In this document: one piece after another, positions 30,512-40,979 of the stretch
How the letters are laid out: each line of letters begins with the position of its first letter
How positions within the stretch are numbered: the first letter of the stretch is position 1
DNA from: Staphylococcus warneri
GTDB taxonomy: Bacteria; Bacillota; Bacilli; Staphylococcales; Staphylococcaceae
Assembly (NCBI RefSeq): GCF_900636385.1
Contig: NZ_LR134269.1
Span: 1,736,001-1,800,000, forward strand
Length of the DNA stretch: 64,000 nucleotides
Reading direction: 5' to 3'
Notes under the pieces: generated by a model
What the model saw: only the letters and a program-made list of their open reading frames with translations
The model's database searches: none
What the model was told of the DNA's origin: nothing
Position numbers and translations under genes: made by a program

Positions 30512-33500
30512 ATGACGAAAAAATTCAATTACAAATTACCGTCAATGGTTGCAGTAACTTTATTGGGAACAGCATTTACGGCTCACCATGCAGATGCAGC
30601 AGAAACAGCACAAGATCAAACAAAAAATAAAAATGTACTGGATGACCAAGCAACACTAAAACAAGCTAATAATGCCAAACAAGAAGTGAGTAATCCTACA
30701 CAAAATATTTCTGGTACTCAAACTTATCAAGATCCAACTAAAGTCAAACCAGTAAAAACTACTTCTACAGAAAATAATGATGCATCAATTAATCAACAGA
30801 AAACTGAAAATGCTTCTACTAATGAAAATACAAATGTAAAAGCTCAAACTACAGATGCGTCAAATCAAAATAATAATCAAATCGATGAAAATTCAACTAG
30901 TGCAGAAACTCAGAAACAAGAAGAGTCAAATAAAGACCTCGAAAACAATGAAAATCAATCTTTACAACAAGATTCAACTAAAGAGAATAATCAAGAGGTT
31001 GCTCAGCAAAATGCTAGACAAAACGCTTCAACTACACAAGAAAAAGCGACTGAGACTATAACTCAAAATCAATCTCAAGAACAAGCTCAAACAACTAGTC
31101 AAAGTGCTAAACAAGCCGTTAAAGATAATGGTGGTTACAGTTTAGATGATGATGAAGATGATGTAGACGATGAATCTAATTCAGTTGGCGCTTCACAAAA
31201 GACACAAGCAATTCAACAATCTAAAGAAAATGTTGCTACAAGTACTGATACTAAAACGCAGTCAGCAACACCTAAAGCTAATGAGTTAAAGGCAAATAAC
31301 GTGTCTAATGAATCTGCTAAGGTATCATCTACTCAGTCTAATGACAATGCTACTAAAGAAAATGCTAAACAAGTCACTACATTCAATTCAGTAGCTAAAC
31401 CAAGAATGATGTATGCAACTGCTAATAGAGCAACTTCATCATTACCAAAGTATCAACCACAAGTGAAATCTTCAATAAATGATTATATTCGTAAAAAGAA
31501 CTTTAAAGCACCACAAATCGAAGAAGATTATTCATCATACTTCCCTAAATATGGCTATAGAAATGGTGTAGGCCGTCCAGAAGGTATTGTGGTACATGAT
31601 ACAGCAAATGAAAATTCTACTATTACTGGCGAAATCAACTACATGAAAAATAATTACAACTCAGCTTTCGTACATGCATTTGTAGATGGTAACCGTATTA
31701 TTGAAACTGCACCTACTGATTATTTATCATGGGGTGCTGGTCCAAATGCGAATGACCGTTTTATCAACGTTGAAATCGTCCATACACATGATTATGATTC
31801 ATTTGCGCGTTCTATGAACAACTATGCTGATTATGCAGCAACACAATTACAATACTATGGTTTAAAACCGAATAGCGCTGAAAATGACGGAAGTGGTACA
31901 GTATGGACTCACGCAGCTATTAGTAGATGGTTAGGTGGAACAGACCATGCTGATCCACACGGATACTTACAACAACATAATTATAGTTACAACGAATTAT
32001 ATGATTTAATTAATGAAAAATATCAAATCAAGATGGGACAAGTAGCACCTTGGGGGACAACAACTACTACAAAACCATCTACAGGTGGTTCAACAACAAA
32101 ACCATCAACAAATGATAAATTAACAGTTGCCGCTAATAGCGGTATGGCTCAAATTAAACCAACTAATAATGGTTTATATACAACTGTTTATGATAAAAAA
32201 GGCCACTCTACTAACCAAGTTCAAAAAGCATTGTCTGTAACCAAAACAGCTACTCTAGGTAGTAATAAATTCTACCTTGTACAAGATTATAATACTGGTG
32301 AAAAATTTGGTTGGGTTAAACAAGGTGATGTTGTTTATAACACTGCTAAATCACCTGTTAAAGTAAATCAATCTTACAATGTTAAACCTGGTACTAAAGC
32401 TTATACAGTTCCTTGGGGCACAGATAAACAAGTTGCAGGTACTGTATCTGGTAAAGGTAACCAAACTTTTAAAGCTACAAAACAACAACAAATTGATAAA
32501 GCTATTTACTTATATGGTTCTGTTAATGGTGTAAATGGATGGATTAGTAAAAGTTTCTTAACAACACCATCAACATCTAATACAACTAAACCTACTACGC
32601 CTTCTAAACCAGCAACTAACAATCAATTAACTGTCGCTGCTAATAACGGTGTAGCTCAAATCAAGACATCAAACAGTGGTGTTTATACAACAGTTTACGA
32701 TAAAACAGGTAAATCAACTGTCCAAGTTCAAAAAACATTAGCAATTTCAAAAACAGCTACTTTAGGTAATGATAAATTCTACCTTGTACAAGATTATAAT
32801 ACAGGTAAAAAATACGGATGGGTTAAACAAAGTGATGTTACTTACAACACAGCTAAAGCCCCTATTTCTATAAATCAATCTTATAATGTTAAACCTGGTA
32901 CAAAAGCTTATACAGTACCTTGGGGTACGTTTAAACAAGAAGCTGGTACAGTTTCAGGTAAAGGCAATCAAACTTTTAAAGCTACTAAGCAACAACAAAT
33001 TGACAAAGCTACTTACTTATATGGCACTGTCAATGGTATCTCTGGCTGGATTAGCAAATATTATTTAACTGAGCCTACTGCTACAAGAGCTGCATTTGCA
33101 CAACCTAAAATGGCTACTAAATCTAATGTTGCAACTAATAATGAAGCAGCTAAAGCTCAATCACCAACTAATGTGAATACAACACAAGCCACAAAACAAA
33201 TTGGTCAAGTGAAAGCTAATAATGCTGGTATCCGTAGTTCTGTATACGATAAAACTGCTAAGAGTGGTACTAAATATGCTGACCGTACCTTCACTATTTC
33301 TAAACAAAGAACCGAAGGCGATCAAACATACGTATTATTGCAAAATACAGCTTCAAATACACCTTTAGGCTGGGTTAATATCAATGACGTCGACGTTCAG
33401 AACTTAGGTAATGAAGCCAAATTATCAGGTCAATATAAAGTTAATAACAATAACAATGGCCTTTATTCAATAGCTTGGGGTACTAAAAATCAACAATTAT

Positions 33501-34588
33501 TACCTGCTAGTCAATTAGCAAATCAAACATTTAATGCTTCAAAAGCGGTATATGTTGGTAAAGAAAAATATTTATATGGTACTGTAAATAATCGTACTGG
33601 CTGGATTGCTGCTAAAGATTTAGAACAAGCAAACTCAAATAATCCAGCAACACCTTATAACTACACTTTCGTTATCAAAAATAACCATGGCTATTATTAC
33701 GACGAACCAAGTGCTAAAAATGGCTATTCTTTAAAAACATATTTTGAGAAACCATTTGTAGTTATTAAACAAAAACAACAAAATGGTGTGACTTGGTATT
33801 ATGGTAAACTTACTAATGGTAAATACGTATGGATTAAAGAAAGTGATTTAACAAAAGAATTAGTTAAATATTCAAATACAGGTCGTACATTAAATCAAAT
33901 GGCATCAATCCAAAATAACTTAAGTTTTGGTCCACAAGTTCAAAGAACTCCTGGTGTATGGTCAAACGCGACATTTGGCGAGACTAAAAATGCAATGGAT
34001 TCAAATAAACTTGCTAAAGATCCAGTTTCTAAATATCAATTTTTACGTTTAGATCAACCACAATATTTATCTGAAGCTACACTAAATAAATTATTAAAAG
34101 GTAAAGGTGTTCTTGAAAATCAAGGTGCTGCATTTAGTCAAGCTGCTAAGCAATATGGACTAAATGAAATTTATTTAATTTCACATGCCTTATTAGAAAC
34201 AGGTAATGGTCAATCTCAATTAGCTAAAGGTGCTAATATAACAAACGGTGTGGTTAATACACGTTCTACAACTAAATATCATAATGTATTCGGTATTGCT
34301 GCATTTGACTACAATGCTTTAGGTGAAGGTGTAAAATTTGCTAAAGCATCTGGATGGAATTCTGTTTCAAAAGCAATTATTGGTGGCGCTAAATTCATCG
34401 GTAATTCTTATGTGAAAGCTGGTCAAAATACTTTATATAAAATGCGTTGGAATCCAGAAAATCCAGGTACACACCAATATGCAACAGATATTAATTGGGC
34501 TGAGTCAAATGCACAAGTATTAAAAGGTTTATATGATCAAATTGGTGAAGTTGGTAAATTCTTCGATATTCCAAAATTCAAAGCCTAA
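30512..34588 (+). CDS. atl: Bifunctional autolysin Atl (amidase and endo-beta-N-acetylglucosaminidase)
   Basis: 1358 residues, the AtlE/Atl architecture. A signal peptide ends at ADA-A (about residue 29). The propeptide (30-310) is rich in Gln, Asn and Thr and has an acidic patch near residue 212. The amidase_2 domain spans about 320-510, with zinc-ligand candidates His362 (IVVHDTAN) and the TDHADPH cluster (478-483). GW-type wall-targeting repeats lie at 537-685, 706-853 and from 897 to about 1110. The C-terminal glucosaminidase has catalytic Glu1229 in HALLETGNG. Secreted, cleaved into two enzymes and targeted to the septum. It splits daughter cells and, in staphylococci, aids attachment. 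Longer than the S. aureus protein (about 1256). Confidence 0.96.
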   Translation: MTKKFNYKLPSMVAVTLLGTAFTAHHADAAETAQDQTKNKNVLDDQATLKQANNAKQEVSNPTQNISGTQTYQDPTKVKPVKTTSTENNDASINQQKTENASTNENTNVKAQTTDASNQNNNQIDENSTSAETQKQEESNKDLENNENQSLQQDSTKENNQEVAQQNARQNASTTQEKATETITQNQSQEQAQTTSQSAKQAVKDNGGYSLDDDEDDVDDESNSVGASQKTQAIQQSKENVATSTDTKTQSATPKANELKANNVSNESAKVSSTQSNDNATKENAKQVTTFNSVAKPRMMYATANRATSSLPKYQPQVKSSINDYIRKKNFKAPQIEEDYSSYFPKYGYRNGVGRPEGIVVHDTANENSTITGEINYMKNNYNSAFVHAFVDGNRIIETAPTDYLSWGAGPNANDRFINVEIVHTHDYDSFARSMNNYADYAATQLQYYGLKPNSAENDGSGTVWTHAAISRWLGGTDHADPHGYLQQHNYSYNELYDLINEKYQIKMGQVAPWGTTTTTKPSTGGSTTKPSTNDKLTVAANSGMAQIKPTNNGLYTTVYDKKGHSTNQVQKALSVTKTATLGSNKFYLVQDYNTGEKFGWVKQGDVVYNTAKSPVKVNQSYNVKPGTKAYTVPWGTDKQVAGTVSGKGNQTFKATKQQQIDKAIYLYGSVNGVNGWISKSFLTTPSTSNTTKPTTPSKPATNNQLTVAANNGVAQIKTSNSGVYTTVYDKTGKSTVQVQKTLAISKTATLGNDKFYLVQDYNTGKKYGWVKQSDVTYNTAKAPISINQSYNVKPGTKAYTVPWGTFKQEAGTVSGKGNQTFKATKQQQIDKATYLYGTVNGISGWISKYYLTEPTATRAAFAQPKMATKSNVATNNEAAKAQSPTNVNTTQATKQIGQVKANNAGIRSSVYDKTAKSGTKYADRTFTISKQRTEGDQTYVLLQNTASNTPLGWVNINDVDVQNLGNEAKLSGQYKVNNNNNGLYSIAWGTKNQQLLPASQLANQTFNASKAVYVGKEKYLYGTVNNRTGWIAAKDLEQANSNNPATPYNYTFVIKNNHGYYYDEPSAKNGYSLKTYFEKPFVVIKQKQQNGVTWYYGKLTNGKYVWIKESDLTKELVKYSNTGRTLNQMASIQNNLSFGPQVQRTPGVWSNATFGETKNAMDSNKLAKDPVSKYQFLRLDQPQYLSEATLNKLLKGKGVLENQGAAFSQAAKQYGLNEIYLISHALLETGNGQSQLAKGANITNGVVNTRSTTKYHNVFGIAAFDYNALGEGVKFAKASGWNSVSKAIIGGAKFIGNSYVKAGQNTLYKMRWNPENPGTHQYATDINWAESNAQVLKGLYDQIGEVGKFFDIPKFKA
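32120..32566 (+). repeat. Atl repeat R1 (first copy)
   Basis: Codes for residues 537-685. About three-quarters of positions are identical to the second copy, with shared blocks such as KFYLVQDYNTG and NQSYNVKPGTKAYTVPWGT. It binds the cell wall and lipoteichoic acid in characterised Atl proteins. Confidence 0.85.
32627..33072 (+). repeat. Atl repeat R2 (second copy)
   Basis: Codes for residues 706-853, parallel to R1 and joined by a Thr/Pro/Lys linker. The closest identity is in the TVSGKGNQTFKATKQQQIDK segment, which both copies share. Confidence 0.85.
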
Positions 34589-34620
34589 TTTAATACAACA
34601 TTACGAGGTAAATCCTTGAT

Positions 34621-34657
34621 AAAAAGCCAGTAGATGAATTCATCTACTGGCTTTTAT
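34621..34657. terminator. Terminator after atl
   Basis: Perfect palindrome AGCCAGTAGATGAATTCATC continuing to TACTGGCT (28 bp), flanked by A5 and T4. It can work in both directions. A second hairpin (GATCACCCT / AGGATGATC) follows at about 34671-34699. Confidence 0.88.
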
Positions 34658-34731
34658 TTACATATTAAAAGAGATCACCCTAGCCTATGTAGGATGATCT
34701 TCATTACAACAACATTGATACACAGTTATGA

Positions 34732-35151
34732 TTAAATATAACTATGACGACTATTCAACTTATTTAATAGTTGGTTTAAATTCTCAATTTCACTTTCTGA
34801 TAAACATTGGCATCGGGCTTCTATTAACTCACAACGTGCTGTATTAATCTGTTTAATAAGTGCGCGTGCTTCATCAGTAAGTACAAGTTCCTTACATCTT
34901 AAATCTTCATGTGATTGGTGACTTGTAATATAGCCTTTCAATACAAGTTTCTTAATCCATCTTGAGACAATGGATTGTTCTCTACTCACTTTCATTGTTA
35001 AGTCATATTGAGATAAACGGTCATAATTGTACAATATACGTAGTAATTCTAATTGTTCTGATGTAATGTCTGTTCTTTGTCCAAAGCGTCGGTTAACTAT
35101 ATTTAAATCATTGTTAGTAAGTGTGATAAGTTTTTCAAGTTGTTTATACAT
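34732..35151 (-). CDS. MarR/SarA-type winged-helix regulator
   Basis: 139 residues. The helix-turn-helix is seen as LSQYDLTMKVSREQSIVSRW with the wing VLKGYITSHQSHEDLRCKEL and the ALIKQIN helix behind it, the standard MarR plan. Six Cys or near-Cys positions in the C-terminal third (residues 116-125 include RCELIEARCQC) could sense oxidants, but this is inference. It lies between atl and a divergent acyltransferase gene and might control either. GGAGTAG precedes the ATG. Confidence 0.8.
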   Translation of the reverse strand: MYKQLEKLITLTNNDLNIVNRRFGQRTDITSEQLELLRILYNYDRLSQYDLTMKVSREQSIVSRWIKKLVLKGYITSHQSHEDLRCKELVLTDEARALIKQINTARCELIEARCQCLSESEIENLNQLLNKLNSRHSYI

Positions 35152-35303
35152 GCTGTTCTACTCCACTTTATTTAGTTGATAATATTATATGCTTTTTTTA
35201 TAAGATATACAATAGGATTTTATGCTAAGGTCAAAATCGTTGCATAATTGCCATAAAATATAATAAATTAAGTACAGTCAAACATGAAAAAGGAGACATT
35301 TAT

Positions 35304-36311
35304 ATGCCTTCCATCAAGGAAAGGGATTATTTCTTTGATAATGCCCGAGCTATACTAATATTTTTAGTGGTGCTAGGACACCTATTACAGCCTTATACAT
35401 CAGAAGATAAATACTTATCTGCATTATATCTTGTTATTTATAGTTTCCATATGCCAACATTCTTATTTATTTCAGGATATTTTGCGAAAAATTTGGATAA
35501 ACCCTATTATCTAGAACATATTGCTAAAAAATTATTATTACCTTACTTTATATTTTTCGCATTTTACTCAGTTTATTATTTCTTAACTGGTAAAAGCGAT
35601 AGCTTACAATTGGATCCATTCAATCCAGTCTTTGCATTGTGGTTCTTACTAACATTATTTTTCTTCCACGTTGTACTTGTTATTGTAAGAAGATATAATC
35701 CAATGATTGTGTTAGGAACCTCTTTACTTGTTTCAATTTTTGCTGGATTCTCAGCTAATATTGATGAATATATGAGCATTTCTCGTACTATTGTATTTTT
35801 CCCAATTTTTTATTTAGGACATTTATTTACTCAACAACAAAGTATGGTAATTAGAAGTAAAAAATGGGTGCCTATTTCTATAGTTGTATTTGTCCTTTAT
35901 TTTATTGGGTATCTTATACATCCAATAAATGCAGATTGGTTGCTAGGAAGTTCACCTTATACGTCACTTGAACAAAATGCCGAAGATGTATATAGTCCAC
36001 TCAAACGTTTATTACTTTATGCTGTAATACTAACTTCGATGTTTGCTTTTTTAAATTTAACATCTCAAAAATTACGCTTTTACACTTATATAGGTAGTCG
36101 AACGATGTATGTGTATTTATTACATGGTTTAATTATTGGTATTATCCGTGGATTCGGACTTTATCCATTCAAGTCACACGTTTCTATAATGACGTATTTA
36201 TTTTTAATTTTATCTTCAGGAATAATTGTTTATCTTTTATCCAACCGATTTATATGTAAATGGACAAATCCAATTATTAACTTGAAATCCCCTTCTAAAT
36301 TTAAAGGGTAA
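35304..36311 (+). CDS. Membrane acyltransferase, acyltransferase-3 family
   Basis: 335 residues with about ten membrane helices. The N-terminal motif YFFDNARAILIFLVVLGH, with the conserved His, marks the acyltransferase-3 (OatA-like integral) family; the later FHMPTFLFISGYF agrees. There is no C-terminal SGNH domain, so it differs from OatA. Likely O-acetylates a cell-surface or lipid-linked sugar; the acceptor is unknown. AAAGGAG precedes the ATG. It is transcribed divergently from the MarR-type gene. Confidence 0.85.
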   Translation: MPSIKERDYFFDNARAILIFLVVLGHLLQPYTSEDKYLSALYLVIYSFHMPTFLFISGYFAKNLDKPYYLEHIAKKLLLPYFIFFAFYSVYYFLTGKSDSLQLDPFNPVFALWFLLTLFFFHVVLVIVRRYNPMIVLGTSLLVSIFAGFSANIDEYMSISRTIVFFPIFYLGHLFTQQQSMVIRSKKWVPISIVVFVLYFIGYLIHPINADWLLGSSPYTSLEQNAEDVYSPLKRLLLYAVILTSMFAFLNLTSQKLRFYTYIGSRTMYVYLLHGLIIGIIRGFGLYPFKSHVSIMTYLFLILSSGIIVYLLSNRFICKWTNPIINLKSPSKFKG

Positions 36312-36336
36312 AAATCACTATAAAATTTTTGTTTTT

Positions 36337-36432
36337 ATACCAAAATGTAGTACTAAAAAATATGTTATGATAGTAATAATTTGAAAGAATTATACGACTA
36401 TTCAAACAATTCGTAGTACTATATTTTGGTAT
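36337..36432 (+). promoter_or_regulatory. Large inverted repeat in the patA leader
   Basis: ATACCAAAATGTAGTACTA (36337-36355) pairs with TAGTACTATATTTTGGTAT (36414-36432); 18 of 19 positions match and the exception is a G-T pair. Each arm contains the palindrome TAGTACTA. The right arm is followed directly by T6, then GAGGAG and the patA ATG. A TATGAT element at 36365 and following lies in the 58-nt loop region. It could be an attenuator or a pair of operators. Confidence 0.6.
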
Positions 36433-36453
36433 TTTTTAGAGGAGTTAAGATAT

Positions 36454-37629
36454 ATGAAATTACAATTGAACGAGCAATCTAAATTTTTAAGAGCACCTAG
36501 TATTCGTCAATTTTCTAATCGTATGCAGCATATTGAAGACTGTATTAATCTAACAATTGGACAACCTGATTTTTCTATGCCAGAGGTTGTTAAAAAAGCT
36601 TATATCAAAGCTATTGAAGACAATAAAACAACATATTCTCATAATAAAGGTTTACCTGAAACAAGACAGGCAATCAGTCAGTACTTTAACAATAAATATG
36701 GGTTCAACTATAATGTAGATGAAATTATCGTAACTAATGGGGCTAGTGAAGCATTAGATACTGCTTTAAGAAGCATCATTAATCCAGGGGACGAAATTTT
36801 AATTCCTGGACCTACTTATGCTGGTTACATTCCTTTAATCCAAACTTTAGGAGGGAAACCTGTATTTATTGATACATCGACCTCTGCTTTTAAAATCACA
36901 CCTGAATTAATCGAACAATATATCTCAAGTCAAACTAAGGCAATTTTGCTTAATTATCCAACTAATCCTACAGGCGTGACCCTATCCAAATCAGAAGTTA
37001 AAGCGATTGCGGAAACATTATCTAATCATGAGATATTTATTATTAGTGATGAAATATATGCTGAAAATACCTTTAATGGCCAACATACTTCATTTGCTGA
37101 ATTTGATATCATTAGAGATCAACTACTACTTATAGGTGGTTTAAGTAAATCACATTCTGCTACGGGCATTCGTATCGGTTTCTTAATGGGACCAGAGTAT
37201 TTAATTGAAAAATTAACATTCATGCATGCTTATAATTGCATTTGTGCTAATGTCCCTGCACAACATGCGTGTATCGCTGCATTAACTGAAGGTTTAGAAG
37301 CACCTCAATATATGAACCAAGCATATATTGAACGTCGAGATTATTTGATCAATGCATTAACATCATTAGGGTTTGAATTGAATGCTAAACCTGAAGGTGC
37401 CTTTTACATTTTTCCGAGTATTAAAAAATACACAGAAGATGATTTTAACTTCTGTGTCGATGTTTTAGAAAAAGCACACGTTGCTATGGTACCTGGTTCA
37501 TCCTTCACAGATATTGGTAAAGGACATGTTCGTATTTCTTACGCTTACGATATGGCCTTACTTAAGGAAGGTATGAAGCGTTTAGAAACATATTTAAAAA
37601 CGTACTATCCAACTCAATTGACTAAATAA
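36454..37629 (+). CDS. patA: PLP-dependent aminotransferase PatA
   Basis: 391 residues, class I/II fold-type I aminotransferase. The substrate-binding NYPTNPTG motif (near residue 168), the D-x-Y motif SDEIYAE (near 197) and the PLP lysine in GGLSKSHSATGIR (near 232) are all intact. It is annotated in relatives as aminotransferase A, acting on N-acetyl-LL-diaminopimelate or similar substrates; in a staphylococcus with Lys-type peptidoglycan its role would be lysine synthesis. GAGGAG precedes the ATG. An unusual inverted repeat lies in the leader. Confidence 0.88.
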   Translation: MKLQLNEQSKFLRAPSIRQFSNRMQHIEDCINLTIGQPDFSMPEVVKKAYIKAIEDNKTTYSHNKGLPETRQAISQYFNNKYGFNYNVDEIIVTNGASEALDTALRSIINPGDEILIPGPTYAGYIPLIQTLGGKPVFIDTSTSAFKITPELIEQYISSQTKAILLNYPTNPTGVTLSKSEVKAIAETLSNHEIFIISDEIYAENTFNGQHTSFAEFDIIRDQLLLIGGLSKSHSATGIRIGFLMGPEYLIEKLTFMHAYNCICANVPAQHACIAALTEGLEAPQYMNQAYIERRDYLINALTSLGFELNAKPEGAFYIFPSIKKYTEDDFNFCVDVLEKAHVAMVPGSSFTDIGKGHVRISYAYDMALLKEGMKRLETYLKTYYPTQLTK

Positions 37630-37632
37630 ATA

Positions 37633-37693
37633 AAAACCACTTGTTGTTATTAAGAGATGCATTTATCATCGCTTATAACAATCAAGTGGTTTT
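37633..37693. terminator. Bidirectional terminator between patA and menB
   Basis: Long stem: AAAACCACTTG (37633-37643) with CAAGTGGTTTT (37683-37693), extended by an inner GTTGTTAT / ATAACAAT segment. A and T runs lie on both sides. It ends both convergent genes. Confidence 0.85.
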
Positions 37694-37704
37694 CTTATGA
37701 GATC

Positions 37705-38523
37705 CTATGGGAATTTAGGGAATTGGTCAAAGTCTGGATCACGTTTTTCTTTAAATGCGTCACGACCTTCTTTAGCTTCATCAGTTGTATAATAAAGTAA
37801 AGTTGCATCGCCTGCCATTTGTTGCAAACCAGCTAATCCGTCTGTATCTGCATTCATTGCAGCTTTTAAGAAACGTAAAGCAGTTGGTGAATGTTTCATG
37901 ATATCTTGACACCATGCAACTGTTTCATCTTCTACTTTATCTAATGGGACTACTGTGTTAACTAAGCCCATATCTAATGCTTCTTGTGCATTATATTGAC
38001 GGCATAAGTACCATATTTCTCTTGCTTTTTTGTGACCAACGATTCTAGCTAAATAGCCTGAACCATAACCAGCATCAAATGAACCTACTTTTGGACCTGT
38101 TTGACCAAAAATCGCATTATCTGCTGCAATAGTTAAATCACATACAACATTTAATACGTTACCGCCACCGATAGCATAACCACGTACCATTGCTATAACT
38201 GGTTTAGGAATAACGCGGATTAAACGTTGTAAATCTAAAACATTTAAACGAGGGATTTCGTCTTCGCCAACGTAACCACCATGTCCACGTTTCTTTTGAT
38301 CTCCACCTGAACAGAATGCTTTATCTCCTTCTCCTGTTAAGATAATCACTGAAACATTCTGATCATCACGTGCACGTGAAAATGCATCAATCATTTCAGC
38401 TACTGTCTTAGGAGTGAATGCATTACGTACTTCTGGACGATTGATAGTTACCTTTGCAATACCTTCGAAAAATTCATATTTAATTTCATCATATTCTCTA
38501 AGTGTTTCCCACTGTCTAGTCAT
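37705..38523 (-). CDS. menB: 1,4-dihydroxy-2-naphthoyl-CoA synthase MenB
   Basis: 272 residues, crotonase fold. It closes the naphthoquinone ring from o-succinylbenzoyl-Co[21 protein letters not shown], the oxyanion-hole [12 protein letters not shown], and [12 protein letters not shown] are characteristic. AAAGGAGGAG precedes the ATG. It overlaps menH by 8 nt and is last in the menF-D-H-B operon. menC and menE are not in this window. Confidence 0.96.
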   Translation of the reverse strand: MTRQWETLREYDEIKYEFFEGIAKVTINRPEVRNAFTPKTVAEMIDAFSRARDDQNVSVIILTGEGDKAFCSGGDQKKRGHGGYVGEDEIPRLNVLDLQRLIRVIPKPVIAMVRGYAIGGGNVLNVVCDLTIAADNAIFGQTGPKVGSFDAGYGSGYLARIVGHKKAREIWYLCRQYNAQEALDMGLVNTVVPLDKVEDETVAWCQDIMKHSPTALRFLKAAMNADTDGLAGLQQMAGDATLLYYTTDEAKEGRDAFKEKRDPDFDQFPKFP

Positions 38524-39319
38524 TTTGCTCCTCCTTTAAAAAACCTAATATTATTGTATCAAATTCCGTGCTATCTTCCACATGAATTGTATGTCCTACA
38601 TCAGAAACTATTGTTTTTCTGCTATTAACAATTGAATCTTTCAATTTTTGTGCAATTTTTACAAACTTCTCATCTAGCTCGCCTGCCATAATATAAGTTG
38701 GTATATCGACTTGTGATAGTAATGGCCATAAATTAGGCATATGTCCTGTACCATAATCTCGTAAAGCTTTTGCTAATCGGTGAGGATTCTGACTCATTCT
38801 ATTATCACGAATTTGCTTTTTAACTGATTTATCTAAGTCATACTGTGATTGGAACAGTGGTAATCGTTCCCAATCATTGACAAATATTTCTAACCCAGCT
38901 ATTTCTAGCACTTTCGTTCTTGCAGCATCTACTTGTTGTCTCTCAATTCGATCTTCTTCACTTTGAATACCTGGTGATGTGCTTTCTAATATTAAACCTG
39001 CAAGTTCTATCGAACCATGCAACGCATAATATAAAGCTACCCTACCTCCCATTGAATAACCAAATAAATACAACTGGTATTGTTGATATTCGGATAAAAC
39101 TTGATTCAATGCTTGATTAATAAAATCAAAGCTCCATTCTATATCCATTGAAGTTCCATCTTCTCCATGACCAGGTAAATCAACTACCAATACGTTAGTT
39201 TGTTCGGTTAACTTATCAATATGATTATCGAAAGTTGTGCCATCGCTAATAAATCCGTGTAACAAAACTATCAATTGCTTCGATGATGACTTTGATTGAT
39301 AAAAATTATGATATAACAT
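38516..39319 (-). CDS. menH: MenH-like alpha/beta hydrolase (SHCHC synthase)
   Basis: 267 residues. Alpha/beta hydrolase with nucleophile elbow [12 protein letters not shown] (near residue 91), oxyanion HGFISDG (near residue 21) and C-terminal catalytic His in [11 protein letters not shown]. In the menaquinone pathway it removes pyruvate from SEPHCHC to give SHCHC. It lies between menD and menB, overlapping both (14 nt and 8 nt), which supports this role. Confidence 0.92.
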   Translation of the reverse strand: MLYHNFYQSKSSSKQLIVLLHGFISDGTTFDNHIDKLTEQTNVLVVDLPGHGEDGTSMDIEWSFDFINQALNQVLSEYQQYQLYLFGYSMGGRVALYYALHGSIELAGLILESTSPGIQSEEDRIERQQVDAARTKVLEIAGLEIFVNDWERLPLFQSQYDLDKSVKKQIRDNRMSQNPHRLAKALRDYGTGHMPNLWPLLSQVDIPTYIMAGELDEKFVKIAQKLKDSIVNSRKTIVSDVGHTIHVEDSTEFDTIILGFLKEEQND

Positions 39320-40979
39320 TAATCATTTCACTCAATTTCTTATATAAAATTTGATGTTGTTGTAAATTATCTTCTCTATCTGTGATTATTTCATAAACAT
39401 TCGAACCTAATTCAGATAACGATTCATATTTAAAATCATTTAAATGCTCAAAACGCTTAAAATTAAAGTCATACAACAATGCCGCATGTTCAAAATCTAA
39501 ACCAGTTGGCGTTCCGAATAATCTCTCGAAATATGCTTCTGCTGATGCTTTTTGAGGTAAATAAGAAAAAATACCCCCACCATCATTATTTAATAACACT
39601 ATATTTAAATGTATGTCATTAATTTTAGACATGAGCAAGCCGTTCATATCATGATAAAAAGCTAAATCACCGATGAGTAACGTCACTTTTTTATGTACTG
39701 CCATACCTAATGCAGTAGAAACAACACCATCAATGCCATTCGCACCACGATTAGCATAAATTTCAGCTTCATTATCAAATAGTAAATTATCAATATCTCT
39801 AATTGGCATACTATTACTTACAAATAAAGCATCTTCGTTAGTTAATTTAGAAATCAATGTGCCAACATATGCCGCTTCATCAGTAGCATGTTGTAAATAA
39901 TCATTGATTTCAATGCGAGCTTGCTTTTCTAATGATTGCCATTGTTGTAACCATGCTTTTCTGTCTACTGTTCTTTCTTCCATTAGCGATCTGAAAAAGT
40001 CATTAGCCGATATTTCATATGATACATCTGGCGGTACAGGAAAAACATCTATTTTATCGTTATTTTGAACTAATATTTGAAATGCTGAAGTCGATTTTAA
40101 CCATTGATTTAACTTTTTAGAAATAACTGGTTTACCTACTCTAATTACGAAATCAACATCCCAATCCATACCTGCTCTATATAATAAATCATATGTTGTT
40201 ATGACATTAGGATGATTATGTCGTCTTAACTGACTTAGTGGATCTGCCAACACTGGTATATCGAAAATCGTTGAATAAGTTAAAATTTGGTCTACCTCTT
40301 GATGTTGCATATCTCCAACAATAATTAAACCTTTAGACTTTTCAATTTTATCCTTAATTGGATCAACATGTATCATTTTTTGATAATGAGGTAATGTTTT
40401 TGTTTCTGATTTCAATAATTCTGTTCTATCTAAATCAGGTGTTAATGGCTCTCTAAATGGCATATTAAAATGAATCGGTCCTTTATGTGGACCATAAAGG
40501 TACTGACTAGCAATTTGCATTTGGTAATGTATCGTATCTAGCATATTTGTAGTACCGTCAGCAATTGGCATATCAAATTGGAAATTAACATAATTACTGA
40601 ACATATTGACTTGATTGATAGCTTGTGGTGCACCTACACTTCTTAATTCATGTGGTCGATCACTCGTTAATACAATCAGAGGTATACGACTAATTTGACT
40701 TTCTGCAATTGCCGGTGTGTAGTTAGCCGCCGCTGTACCAGACGTACATAAAATAGCAACAGGTCTTTGACTACCCTTGATTAAACCTAATGCAAAAAAT
40801 GCCGCACTACGTTCATCAGGATGAATCCAAGTTTTGATGTTAGGATGTGCTTCTAATGCAATAGCTAACGGAGTCGAACGCGACCCCGGGCTAATCACAA
40901 CTTCTTTCACACCATATGCAAATAGTTCTGATGCAAATGTAAAGACCTGTGTCGTCAAAGCTTCATTTTTATTACTCAT
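39306..40979 (-). CDS. menD: SEPHCHC synthase MenD
   Basis: 557 residues, thiamine diphosphate-dependent. It joins 2-oxoglutarate to isochorismate. Motifs include [29 protein letters not shown] (with the ThDP glutamate) and the ThDP-binding [13 protein letters not shown]. Its stop lies inside menH and its start overlaps the menF end by 8 nt. Confidence 0.96.
   Translation of the reverse strand: MSNKNEALTTQVFTFASELFAYGVKEVVISPGSRSTPLAIALEAHPNIKTWIHPDERSAAFFALGLIKGSQRPVAILCTSGTAAANYTPAIAESQISRIPLIVLTSDRPHELRSVGAPQAINQVNMFSNYVNFQFDMPIADGTTNMLDTIHYQMQIASQYLYGPHKGPIHFNMPFREPLTPDLDRTELLKSETKTLPHYQKMIHVDPIKDKIEKSKGLIIVGDMQHQEVDQILTYSTIFDIPVLADPLSQLRRHNHPNVITTYDLLYRAGMDWDVDFVIRVGKPVISKKLNQWLKSTSAFQILVQNNDKIDVFPVPPDVSYEISANDFFRSLMEERTVDRKAWLQQWQSLEKQARIEINDYLQHATDEAAYVGTLISKLTNEDALFVSNSMPIRDIDNLLFDNEAEIYANRGANGIDGVVSTALGMAVHKKVTLLIGDLAFYHDMNGLLMSKINDIHLNIVLLNNDGGGIFSYLPQKASAEAYFERLFGTPTGLDFEHAALLYDFNFKRFEHLNDFKYESLSELGSNVYEIITDREDNLQQHQILYKKLSEMINVIS

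Noticed and set aside
32120-33072. Tandem repeat suggesting recombination or an unstable locus
   Set aside because: The two copies are the normal R1 and R2 wall-binding repeats of Atl.
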